Shown in pieces: positions 1 to 7,387 of a stretch of DNA of 64,000 nucleotides (positions within the stretch are counted from its first letter, which is position 1; the number at the start of each line of letters is the position of its first letter). This DNA is from Sphingomonas colocasiae. Its GTDB lineage: Bacteria; Pseudomonadota; Alphaproteobacteria; Sphingomonadales; Sphingomonadaceae. The stretch spans positions 19,244 through 83,243 of the forward strand of contig NZ_JAINVV010000016.1 in NCBI RefSeq assembly GCF_019880585.1, in the 5' to 3' direction. The position numbers were made by a program, and so were the translations under genes. The notes under the pieces are model-generated. The model ran no database searches, was not told the DNA's origin, and saw only the letters and a list, made by a program, of their open reading frames with translations.

Positions 1-990
1 GCCGCGAACCCGCTCTACACCGCGATGGCCAATGTCGCCGACCTCGCGACCGCGCGCACCGGCTTCGACGCCGCATCGGGCGAGATCCATGCATCGCTCA
101 AGGGTATGCTGCTCGACGATGGCCGCCATGTCCGCGACGCGGTTCAGGGCCGGCTCGCCCAGACGGCGGGCGAAGATGGCGCCGGCCTTTGGGCGCAGGC
201 GGTGGGATCCTGGGGCGATTGGGACGGTGACGGCAATGCCGCCAGGCTCGACCGCTCGATCATGGGGCTGCTGCTGGGCGTCGATACCGATCTGGGCGGC
301 GGCTGGCGCGGCGGCGTGACCGCCGGATACAGCCGGTCGAAGGCCGATGCCTCGGCCCGCGCTTCGCATGCCGAGGCGGACAGCGTTCATGCCGGCGCCT
401 ATATCGGCGGGCGCTGGGGCGGAACCAGCGTTCAGGCGGGTGCGGCCCTTGCCTGGCACGATGTCTCGACCCGCCGGAGCATCGGCTTCACCGGCTTTAC
501 CGAGACGGCGCGCGCCGACTATGACGCGCGCGGCCTGCAAGTCTTCGCCGAAGCCGGGCATCGCATCGCACTGGGCGATGCCGGGATCGAGCCGTTCGCG
601 GGCCTGGCCCATGCCCGGCTGCGCACATCCGCCTTCACCGAGGCGGGCGGTGCGGCCGCGCTTAATGCCCGTCGCCAGACCGAAAGCGCAAGCTGGTCGA
701 CGCTGGGCGTGCGCGGTGATGCCCCCTTGGGCGAAGGCACGCTGCTCTATGGATCGATCGGCTGGCGCCATGCGCTGAGCGGCCGTTTGCCCGCCGCCGA
801 CCTCTCCTTCGGCAGCGGCACGGCGTTCACGGTGCTGGGCACCCCGCTCGACAAGGATGCGGCGCTGGTCACCGCCGGAGCCCGTTTTGCGCTGGGCAAG
901 CGCGCGACCGCCGGCATCGGCTATACCGGCGCGATCGGATCTGCCGCGAGCGACCATGGCGTAAGGGCGACGGTGTCGTTCCGGTTCTGA
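1..990 (+). CDS. Autotransporter beta-domain protein, C-terminal part (5' end outside window)
   Basis: The frame is open to the left edge, so only about 329 residues are visible. They are rich in glycine and alternating hydrophobic residues (AGYSRSKADAS, GAYIGGRWGG, LGVRGDAPLGEGTLLYGSIGWRH) and end in SFRF, the terminal aromatic signature of an outer-membrane beta barrel. This matches the translocator domain of type V autotransporters, which sits in the outer membrane and exports an N-terminal passenger. The passenger lies outside the window, so its function cannot be stated. Base composition matches the chromosome. A strong hairpin follows the stop, so the gene is probably not co-transcribed with the toxin-like gene downstream. 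Confidence 0.85.
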   Translation, partial: AANPLYTAMANVADLATARTGFDAASGEIHASLKGMLLDDGRHVRDAVQGRLAQTAGEDGAGLWAQAVGSWGDWDGDGNAARLDRSIMGLLLGVDTDLGGGWRGGVTAGYSRSKADASARASHAEADSVHAGAYIGGRWGGTSVQAGAALAWHDVSTRRSIGFTGFTETARADYDARGLQVFAEAGHRIALGDAGIEPFAGLAHARLRTSAFTEAGGAAALNARRQTESASWSTLGVRGDAPLGEGTLLYGSIGWRHALSGRLPAADLSFGSGTAFTVLGTPLDKDAALVTAGARFALGKRATAGIGYTGAIGSAASDHGVRATVSFRF

Positions 991-1025
991 TGCAGGGCGC
1001 GGCCGCGCCTGAATGATATAAGCTG

Positions 1026-1066
1026 GCGCCAGGGTTTGGGGGCAATCGCGCACCAAATCCTGGCGC
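1026..1066. terminator. Strong hairpin after the autotransporter gene
   Basis: Arms GCGCCAGGGTTTGG (1026-1039) and CCAAATCCTGGCGC (1053-1066) pair at 13 of 14 positions around a 13-base loop, 36 bases after the stop. There is no T-run directly behind it. A second smaller palindrome, GCATCGATCGATGC (1086-1099), is followed by six Ts at 1106-1111 and could be the actual intrinsic terminator. The rest of the 300-base gap to the next gene shows nothing I can name. Confidence 0.5.
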
Positions 1067-1318
1067 GTCTTGCGCGATGGCCTGAGCATCGATCGATGCG
1101 CCTGATTTTTTGGGCCGTGGTGCGCCGATTTCCGGCGAAGTAATATCGAACCATGCCGGCGGGACCGCCGGGCAGTCAAAAAAAGGAACATTGCAGCCGC
1201 AGGGGCGGCCGCCGGGCCGTGCCTGGCGCCGGACCCGTGCGCGCGTTCCCCATGGAAAGGTTCGACGCATGGATTTTGCGGCTGGATTGGCGTGTGGCCT
1301 GGTGCCCCTGGCACGCTG

Positions 1319-3892
1319 ATGGGGTATTTCGATGATCTGAACCCGGAGGGCATCGGCCGATTTGCGTTGGGCGATGCCGATCTGCCGGGGTTGGCCGGGC
1401 CGGGCGGATTGGACCCTTATGGCCTGACGCGCCCGAATGCCGCGCGGCCGGGCTCCGCGCATGTGACGGAGGCGGGTGCGGCCGCATTCAGGCAGGGTCT
1501 GCACGCGCAACTGGCGCGACGGGAACGCGCGGAACTGGCCGCCTTTCTGCAGCCGCCGCCATCCGACAACAAGGTGGTGAACCAGCCGGCGGATACCGGC
1601 CGGCGTGCGCCACCGCAGGCAGGGCGTCCGCGCCGTGCGCACGCGTCGATCCTGATCAAGGAGGATCCGCGACTGCCGGCGACCAGGGAGGAGATCGATG
1701 CGATCTACCCGGGCGCCTCGCGCGAGGTGCGCATTCCCTATGCCGATCCGCGGCGGCGGATCCGGATCGTCACCGACAGTCTCGAGGGCATCGCCGCGAA
1801 GGTGGCGGAATTGCCGGAGGGCAGCGTGTTCGTGGCCGAGGATGCGGTTTACAGAAAGGGCGGCGGGAACGGGGATCGCGAGAACGGAGCCGGCGACTGG
1901 CGTGACACGGTGACGCCGCTGAGCCGGCGTGAACTGATCGAGGCATTCGGCCCGGCAGAAGTGAAGCGGCTGGATCGGCGGATGGAATTATACCGCAGCC
2001 AGCAGGAGCGGGCGCTTCTTGCCAGGGTTGCGGCGCGCATGGCGGATCGTGCGCCGCCTGCGGCGATCCCACCGCTTCGCCAATCGCCGCAACTGCAGGC
2101 GATCCATATGCTGTTCGGCGGAAATCGGCGGATTCCGGGCCGGAGGGATGATCTGGCCATCGACGCGGTCGTGATGCGCGAGATGACCCCGGCGGAGCGG
2201 CAGGCGCGGCAACGCAGATGGGCTGGCCGGGAGAGATGGAACCGGAAGGCGGAGGCAGCCGATACGGATCCGCGGTCGGTGGTGGCGAAGAAATGGGCGC
2301 AGAACCTGCCCCAGCGCGCGAAGACCTGGCTGGGCGGCCTGATGGAATGGGGTGTCGAGGCCAACCGGCAATATCAGGATTTCACGCATGTCGGCGCGGA
2401 CCTGATCCGGGACACATCCGCCTTTCGTGATGCGCAATATCGACGGGACGTAGCCCTTGCCCGGCGGCTGCGGCGCGAAGGCGTGGAGGCGATCGCGGCC
2501 AACACGCCGAAGTTCGGCAGCGAGGTCGATCGCTATGCCTATGAGATCGGCAATGGCGTGGTCGATCTTGTCGGGGCGATCGGGATTACGGCGCTGACGC
2601 GTTCGCCGGCGGCCGGATCGGCGCTGCTTTCGGCGCAGGTCTGGGGCGATCGGTACGGCAGGTCGCGCGAGGACGGGCGGAGCCATGGCCAGGCGACGAT
2701 GGATGCGGCGGTGTACAGCGTCGCGGAATTCATCCCTGAGCGGCTGGCGATCGGAAAGATCCTGAAGCCGGGCGGGACGTTCGCGGGACGCATCGTCAAG
2801 AGCGGTAGCGCCCAGGCGATCCAGGAGACCGTCACCGAAGCCATTCAGATGGGCTATGATGCCGGGATATTGAAGGAGGATATGAGCTGGGGCGATGCGT
2901 TCCAGCGATTGAAGGACGCCGCGATCATCGGTGGTGGTTCCGGCGGTATCGTGTCCGGCGCGGTTGCGCCGTTCCGGCGCGGCGGTTCGGCGCGGCCGGG
3001 CGCCAGCGATCGGATCGATCGATATCCTCCGATCGCGCGTGTCGAGCAGGGCATCGCATCTTCGTTGGACAATATAAACGCGCCGCCGGCCGTCTGGATC
3101 GAGCCTGGGCAGAGGGGAAGCGGGCCACCGACTGCCGCTGCCGGGGATATCGCCGGAAAGCCGGCGCCGAGCGTTTCGATCGAAGGCCGGCAGGCCGTCA
3201 TTCGGGGCGCCGACCCGAGCTTGATCGCTGAAATCGAGGCTGGCTTGCCCAAGGGCACCCGCGCGCTACGCCGTAGCGATGGCGCGTTCGTGTTGCATCA
3301 GCGTCATGCGGAAGCTGCGCGTGCTGCGATCGGCAGGGGAGGTGTTCGGCCAAATGGTGAGATTGCCGTCCAGGAGGATGTGAACTCTAAGTCGCCAAAG
3401 CCTCTGGAACTGGATGAAGGGCATCCTTACCGAGGTTGGCTTGAATTGGGGGGCAGCGGGCAGGAAGTGCGGCCTGCTGTTGATGGCGGGGAGACCGCGA
3501 TGCTCTATCGTGTTGATGATATTCGGTTTCCACCGCGTATCTCCGCCGATGGGGCAGTTCCTGTGGTAGCCACCCGTGCGAGAGGTGAGCGGACCCTGTT
3601 TGTGGGTTTCGATCCGAAACGGGCCGTTCAATTTGCTGAGATTAATCGAAAGGGCAATGCATCGATCACTGTCGTTGAGGTGGACGCTTCGTTTCGTGAT
3701 ACACTGAGATCGACCTCAATCTATGACAAAGATCCGGATATTGCTGAACATCCAAGCGCGCCGCTATGGGTCGATATCGATCAGGGAGTCGATCAATATG
3801 GTTTACGCACATCCGAGCATATTCAGATGCTGAGAGGCGCGATACGCCCAGGAACGGTACGAGTCTTGCGGCCAGGGGAATATAGAAAATAG
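1319..3892 (+). CDS. Phage virion-like large protein with C-terminal polymorphic-toxin-like domain
   Basis: This is an 857-residue protein; a GTG at 1292 would add nine residues and neither start has a clear ribosome site. The N-terminal 400 residues are charged and low in recognisable motifs. Residues about 413-551 hold two glycine-rich hydrophobic stretches and a central motif (EFIPERLAIGKILKPGG, QETVTEAIQMGYDAG) that I associate with large internal virion or polyvalent phage proteins. Residues 645-673 form a hinge (KGTRALRRSDGAFVL...) that recurs at 63153-63239. The last 130 residues, from LYR (R731) to TSEHIQML (E833), have a layout compatible with an ADP-ribosyltransferase-like or other RNA/protein-modifying toxin, which is inference. 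Base composition falls after about 3350, fitting a swapped-in tip. A candidate immunity gene starts 9 bases after the stop. Confidence 0.6.
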   Translation: MGYFDDLNPEGIGRFALGDADLPGLAGPGGLDPYGLTRPNAARPGSAHVTEAGAAAFRQGLHAQLARRERAELAAFLQPPPSDNKVVNQPADTGRRAPPQAGRPRRAHASILIKEDPRLPATREEIDAIYPGASREVRIPYADPRRRIRIVTDSLEGIAAKVAELPEGSVFVAEDAVYRKGGGNGDRENGAGDWRDTVTPLSRRELIEAFGPAEVKRLDRRMELYRSQQERALLARVAARMADRAPPAAIPPLRQSPQLQAIHMLFGGNRRIPGRRDDLAIDAVVMREMTPAERQARQRRWAGRERWNRKAEAADTDPRSVVAKKWAQNLPQRAKTWLGGLMEWGVEANRQYQDFTHVGADLIRDTSAFRDAQYRRDVALARRLRREGVEAIAANTPKFGSEVDRYAYEIGNGVVDLVGAIGITALTRSPAAGSALLSAQVWGDRYGRSREDGRSHGQATMDAAVYSVAEFIPERLAIGKILKPGGTFAGRIVKSGSAQAIQETVTEAIQMGYDAGILKEDMSWGDAFQRLKDAAIIGGGSGGIVSGAVAPFRRGGSARPGASDRIDRYPPIARVEQGIASSLDNINAPPAVWIEPGQRGSGPPTAAAGDIAGKPAPSVSIEGRQAVIRGADPSLIAEIEAGLPKGTRALRRSDGAFVLHQRHAEAARAAIGRGGVRPNGEIAVQEDVNSKSPKPLELDEGHPYRGWLELGGSGQEVRPAVDGGETAMLYRVDDIRFPPRISADGAVPVVATRARGERTLFVGFDPKRAVQFAEINRKGNASITVVEVDASFRDTLRSTSIYDKDPDIAEHPSAPLWVDIDQGVDQYGLRTSEHIQMLRGAIRPGTVRVLRPGEYRK
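3252..3292 (+). repeat. 41-bp perfect direct repeat, copy 1 (toxin hinge)
   Basis: The stretch from agggcacccgcgcg to gcgcgttcgtg is identical to 63154-63194. It lies in the hinge of the toxin-like gene, in the frame encoding GTRALRRSDGAFV. Weaker similarity continues to 3337. A 15-base near-centre palindrome, CGCTACG-C-CGTAGCG, occupies 3264-3278. The protein sequences diverge completely after the repeat region. Confidence 0.95.
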
Positions 3893-3901
3893 GATAATGC
3901 C

Positions 3902-4222
3902 ATGATATTTATTGTACCATTTCATGTAAAAAAAGAGCGGGGTGCTGTGTTTCCAGATGAATTTTCTGGAGCATATGTAAATTGCTACGTGGGTGCATCT
4001 GATTATAAGGAGGCCGTAAAGAGGTGTATTGAAGAATTAAAAGTGGATGGAATGGTTGTTGAGAAGGTGATGGAACCAATATATTCCATGGATATATCGC
4101 AATGGCATCAACATATTCTTGATCAGTGGCCAGATTATGTAAATCAGTTACCAAATCAGGATAAGTTTGAAAGTGAAATTGGCAAGGGGGAGGTGGTTTA
4201 CGGACCTTTTGGAGCTTACTAA
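3902..4222 (+). CDS. Candidate immunity protein for the adjacent toxin-like gene
   Basis: This 106-residue acidic protein starts 9 bases after the toxin-like gene with AGGA placed 9 bases before the ATG. It has no signal peptide or membrane segment, so it should be cytoplasmic. The gene is strikingly AT-rich compared with the flanking chromosome, as usual for horizontally acquired toxin-immunity cassettes. I do not recognise the family; the sequence has mixed alpha/beta character (MIFIVPFHVKKERGA, YKEAVKRCIEELK, WHQHILDQWPDYV). The immunity role is inferred only from size, composition and position. Confidence 0.6.
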   Translation: MIFIVPFHVKKERGAVFPDEFSGAYVNCYVGASDYKEAVKRCIEELKVDGMVVEKVMEPIYSMDISQWHQHILDQWPDYVNQLPNQDKFESEIGKGEVVYGPFGAY

Positions 4223-4319
4223 TTCATGAATGTTGTTATTGTTGAAATTTAGTATCGGGTCTGGATTTTAAATGGGTGGCGTCATTATGGCCGAACTGGG
4301 CATGCATGCTTGGCCACCG

Positions 4320-4711
4320 TCAGCCGTCGGTTCGCTCGACCATTTGTGCGGAGGCGGGATTGAGTGCGACGTAGCGCACTGCCGCTCCCAGATGGTCCTC
4401 ATCTATCGCGACGTAGCTGAAGCGCCCTTGCCAGAAGTGACCAGTGCGCTTCATTCAGGCGTGGACAGGCCGGCATAGCGTCGATGAAGTGGCTCCAGTG
4501 CCCGCCGGATGCCGCTGGGATCCGATGGCGCGATGAGATGGGCGTGATTTGGCATGAGAACCCAGGCCCATGGCGAGGCATTGGCCGCCCGGCGTGCCTT
4601 GCCGAGCCAATCGCGATACAGCACATAATCGGCATCTTCGAAGAAGGCCTAGGCGCGACAATTGCTACGCTGGGTGATGTGATGAGGAAGCCTTGGAGTG
4701 ACGCCTCTGCC
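4320..4711 (-). pseudogene. REP-associated tyrosine transposase (RAYT), degraded copy 1
   Basis: Reading the minus strand gives LPHHITQRSNCRA, stop, FFEDADYVLYRDWLGKA, then MPNHAHLIAPSD, the HUH-type Y1 transposase core with the His-x-His motif. A frameshift near 4476 then leads into TGHFWQGRFSYVAIDEDHL and VRYVALNPASA, ending at a stop at 4320-4322. The gene is therefore broken by at least one in-frame stop and one frameshift. RAYTs are single-copy domesticated relatives of IS200/IS605 transposases that act on REP palindromes. Confidence 0.8.
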
Positions 4712-4785
4712 GTTCCGGTGACACGTGCAAAAACCCCTTAATTGGGCTGATGATTGCGCGGCCAAAAGAATGTCATGCGGAGTTT

Positions 4786-4828
4786 GGGGGGGGGGCGCAC
4801 GTGTCACTGTAACCGGCACTGTAACCGG
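4786..4828. repeat. Ten-G tract and 12-bp tandem duplication between the two RAYT fragments
   Basis: Ten consecutive Gs occupy 4786-4795, and CACTGTAACCGG is present twice in tandem at 4805-4816 and 4817-4828. They lie exactly between the divergent transposase fragments and look like a rearrangement scar. No intact gene spans them, so they are unlikely to act as a contingency switch. Confidence 0.6.
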
Positions 4829-5246
4829 GTTCATCAATGCCCGAAATCGCTGGACGGGCCATTTGTGGCAGAGGCGTTTCGGCGCGGTGGCGATGGACGA
4901 AGAGCATCTGATGCATGCCGTTCGTTACGTATGGCTCAACCCCGTGCGTGTGCGGCTCGTCGAGCACCCCGAGCATTGGCGACGGTCGAGCGTTGGCGCG
5001 CATCTGTGCGGCGAGGATGGCGGCCTGGTACGGGTTGCATCGGTGCTCGATCGCTATGGCGCCTTTGCCGAGTTCCTGTCCGATCCTGCGGACGACGGCG
5101 CGGCGTTGCGCGCGCTGCGCAGATCGGAAACCTCTGGCCGTCCCATCGGCAATCCAGCCTGGATCGTCGACCTTGAAGCCTGGACCGGCCGTATCCTCAC
5201 TCCACAAAAACGCGGCCCCAAGGCGAGGGTGCGATTTGAGTATTGA
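4824..5246 (+). pseudogene. REP-associated tyrosine transposase, C-terminal fragment, copy 2
   Basis: The frame encodes TGFINARNRWTGHLWQRRFG, VAMDEEHLMHAVRYVWLNPVR and a C-terminal tail ending GPKARVRFEY. This is the C-terminal half of a RAYT, including the WxGHLWQ and NPVRA-type motifs. The N-terminal half with the HUH motif is missing; the open frame upstream (from 4725) is not transposase-like. The fragment points away from copy 1, so the two are head-to-head remains of different copies or of one inverted gene. Confidence 0.75.
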
Positions 5247-5420
5247 GTAAACTGGAACCGTAATAGTTTCTACGGGGAAAAATCACCTGAGGTGCGCCAA
5301 TTCATGCTGGATTCAAGTAACTACATCTTGCAGCATCGTTCTATTAATCGTTCCGAGGATGCTAGTTTGAATCAGAGATATCAGCCGCCGGTGCCGAGTT
5401 TTGAAAGATTAAAGAAGTGA
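5247..5420 (+). pseudogene. Remnant of a toxin-like C-terminus (57 codons, no start)
   Basis: Directly after the RAYT stop, the same frame stays open for 57 codons and ends KSPEVRQFMLDSSNYILQ ... PPVPSFERLKK at a TGA (5418-5420). The DNA is AT-rich, unlike the chromosome but like the TPR gene that begins 3 bases after the stop. The spacing and composition are those of an orphan toxin tail joined to its immunity gene, with the 5' part replaced by the transposase fragment. I cannot name a toxin family; the coding status is inference. Confidence 0.45.
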
Positions 5421-5422
5421 CA

Positions 5423-5860
5423 ATGATGAAAAGTAATGATGAGATAGGTACATCAGAATACAAGAAGATAAACGAGCTTTGCGCGCGAGGCGATGCTCTT
5501 GCCGAATCTGGAAATTTTGATGAGGCCGTATATGAGTACAATAAAGCATTATATCTTATTCCAGATCCAAAAAATCATTGGAAAGCATCAACATGGATCT
5601 TTGTGGCAATAGCTGATGCTTGTTTTCTTGGGGGGTATATGGTATCGGCAAGAGAGGCGTTAGAGTATGCCATGACGTGCCAAGATGCTATTGGAAACGC
5701 ATTTGTTCATTTAAGATATGGGCAAGTTCTCTTTGATATAGGTGATAAAGATTTATCTGCTAGCGAGTTGATGCGTGCATATATGGCAGGGGGTGTAGAG
5801 ATTTTTACTTCGGAAGATCCGCGCTATCTGGAATTTCTAAGGGCGCGCGCGAACCTGTGA
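5423..5860 (+). CDS. TPR-type small protein, candidate immunity protein
   Basis: The 145-residue AT-rich gene has an AAGAAG ribosome site before ATG 5423; GTG 5417 is an alternative. The sequence reads as tetratricopeptide-like helices (NELCARGDALAESGNFDEA, YEYNKALYLIPDPKNHW, REALEYAMTCQDAIGNAF, RYGQVLFDIGDKDLSA). TPR proteins bind partners and include some known immunity or chaperone proteins. It follows a toxin-like remnant by 2 bases, so it is probably a surviving orphan immunity gene, which is inference from context. It ends 7 bases before the convergent oxidoreductase gene. Confidence 0.7.
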   Translation: MMKSNDEIGTSEYKKINELCARGDALAESGNFDEAVYEYNKALYLIPDPKNHWKASTWIFVAIADACFLGGYMVSAREALEYAMTCQDAIGNAFVHLRYGQVLFDIGDKDLSASELMRAYMAGGVEIFTSEDPRYLEFLRARANL

Positions 5861-5867
5861 TCCTTGG

Positions 5868-6875
5868 TCAATCCTGGATATTCACCACCACCTTACCCTT
5901 GGCGCGGCCGGATTCGAGATAGGCGAAGGCCTGGGCGACTTCCGCGAAGGGGAAGGTGCGGTCGATCACGGGCGCCAGCTTGCCATCATCGACCAGCGCG
6001 GCGAGTTCGGCGAGTTCGGCGCCGCTCGGGTGCATGAACAGATAGCGATAGGTGACGCCGTTCTTCGCGGCCTGCGCGCGCAGCCGGTAGCTGGCGATCC
6101 AGAACAATGCGGTGAGCAGCGGGCCGCGCCCCAGATCCTTTCTGGCCGTCAGCGGCTCCGGCATGCCTGCCACCGACACCACCGTTCCGCCGCGCTTCAC
6201 AACGCCGAAGCATTTCTCCAGCGTTTCCCCGCCCAGCAGATCGAAGGCGCCGTCCATGTCGCGGACATGATCTTCGAACCGCTGCGCCGTATAGTCGATC
6301 ACCGTATCGGCGCCGAGCCGTTCGACCAGCGCGCGGCCGCGTGGCGAGGCGGTGGTCGTCACCTCCGCGCCCAGCCATTTCGCGATCTGGATGGCGAAGG
6401 TGCCGACGCCGCCCGCGCCGCCGGGGATGAAGACGCGGCTGCCGGGCATGAGCTTCAGTTCATCGCGCAACGCCTGGAGCGCGGTGAGGCCTGCGAGGGG
6501 AATGCCCGCCGCCGCCGCGAAATCGAGCGTGGCGGGCATATGGGCGAGCGCATCCTGCGGCACCGCCGCATATTCGGCGAGCGCGCCCATCGCCCCCTTG
6601 GGCATGCGCGCGAACACCCGGTCCCCAGCGGCGAAGCGTGTCACGCCCCGGCCGCAGGCCTCGACCGTGCCGGCAAGCTCGTTGCCCATCACCACCGGCA
6701 GGCTGTAGCGCTGGACGGGCTTGAGCATGCCCTGGCGCGTCTTGAAATCGACGGGATTGAGGCCGGCCGCGCGCACGCGGACCAGCACGTCGTCCGGGCC
6801 CGCTTCCGGGCGCGGCACGTCGTGCAGCTCCGCCACGTCCGGTCCGCCATATCGGGTGAGAAGCAGGGCGCGCAT
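5868..6875 (-). CDS. NADPH:quinone oxidoreductase-like medium-chain dehydrogenase
   Basis: The protein is 335 residues from MRALLLTRYGG. It has the GroES-like N-terminal domain (VRAAGLNPVDFKTRQG, GNELAGTVEACG) and a Rossmann domain with a GGAGGVGTFAIQIAKWLGA nucleotide-binding loop. The structural and catalytic zinc cysteines of alcohol dehydrogenases are absent, which places it in the zinc-free quinone reductase / enoyl reductase branch. Such soluble enzymes use NADPH to reduce quinones or activated alkenes. An in-frame ATG 51 bases further upstream exists, but family members start here. The substrate cannot be told. Confidence 0.85.
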   Translation of the reverse strand: MRALLLTRYGGPDVAELHDVPRPEAGPDDVLVRVRAAGLNPVDFKTRQGMLKPVQRYSLPVVMGNELAGTVEACGRGVTRFAAGDRVFARMPKGAMGALAEYAAVPQDALAHMPATLDFAAAAGIPLAGLTALQALRDELKLMPGSRVFIPGGAGGVGTFAIQIAKWLGAEVTTTASPRGRALVERLGADTVIDYTAQRFEDHVRDMDGAFDLLGGETLEKCFGVVKRGGTVVSVAGMPEPLTARKDLGRGPLLTALFWIASYRLRAQAAKNGVTYRYLFMHPSGAELAELAALVDDGKLAPVIDRTFPFAEVAQAFAYLESGRAKGKVVVNIQD

Positions 6876-6960
6876 GGCCATGATCATGCATGAAAGATCG
6901 GGGCTTCGATACGGGATTGTTCGCACCGCGCCATCGGCAGGTGCGTCGCCCGCATTTGTA

Positions 6961-7134
6961 TCAGCCCTGATTCCGCGCGGCGCGATGCGATTGCGCGATA
7001 TTCACGGCAGGCGGACTGCCGGCGCCCACGTCGAACGCCAGCGGCACCAGCGGCCGTTGCCGCTGTGCCCTGGGTGTCCGATCCGAACATGCCGCCACGC
7101 CGACGGCGATGGCCAGTGCGATCGCGATACGCAT
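6961..7134 (-). CDS. Small lipoprotein, hypothetical
   Basis: This 57-residue product starts with a signal peptide ending in a lipobox (MRIAIALAIAVGVAACSD), so Cys16 should be lipidated. The mature part is short, proline- and arginine-rich and without a recognised domain. GGAGG lies 4-5 bases upstream of this ATG; an overlapping ATG at 7137 is too close to it. The gene is too small to assign a function. Confidence 0.6.
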   Translation of the reverse strand: MRIAIALAIAVGVAACSDRTPRAQRQRPLVPLAFDVGAGSPPAVNIAQSHRAARNQG

Positions 7135-7156
7135 CATGCCTCCTTCGCGGCGGGAC

Positions 7157-7278
7157 CTAGTGGATCGTATCCGGCAAAAGCATCCGCTTTTGACGGAGGT
7201 CCGATCCACCAAATCATGGAAGAGTGGTCTGATTTTCCGAGGCGGATGCGGATGCATCTGCCTCGGCCAGACCACTAG
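7157..7278. repeat. REP/BIME-like double palindrome
   Basis: Two imperfect hairpins lie in tandem. The first pairs gtggatcg...caaaagc (from 7161) with gcttttg...cgatccac (to about 7208). The second pairs agtggtctg (from 7222) and ccgaggc with gcctcgg and cagaccact (to 7276). The whole unit is bounded by CTAGTGG and CCACTAG. This is the architecture of bacterial interspersed palindromic elements mobilised by RAYTs, and broken RAYTs lie 2 kb away. The remainder of 7135-7387 shows no gene. Confidence 0.6.
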
Positions 7279-7387
7279 AGCGGTTTGATCCGCGATGGAA
7301 GCACCGAACATGGGCAGTGGCCGGAGGACAGCGGGACCGGGCCGGAACGCAACCACGCTGCATCCGCGCGTCCGCGACGAGGCTTGA

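Noticed and set aside
1..3892. The autotransporter as the secretion system of the toxin-like protein
   Set aside because: A hairpin and a 300-base gap separate them, the toxin-like protein has no TPS or autotransporter domain, and its body is phage-like.
4786..4795. A ten-G tract as a phase-variation switch
   Set aside because: No intact gene or promoter depends on it; it lies between transposase fragments.
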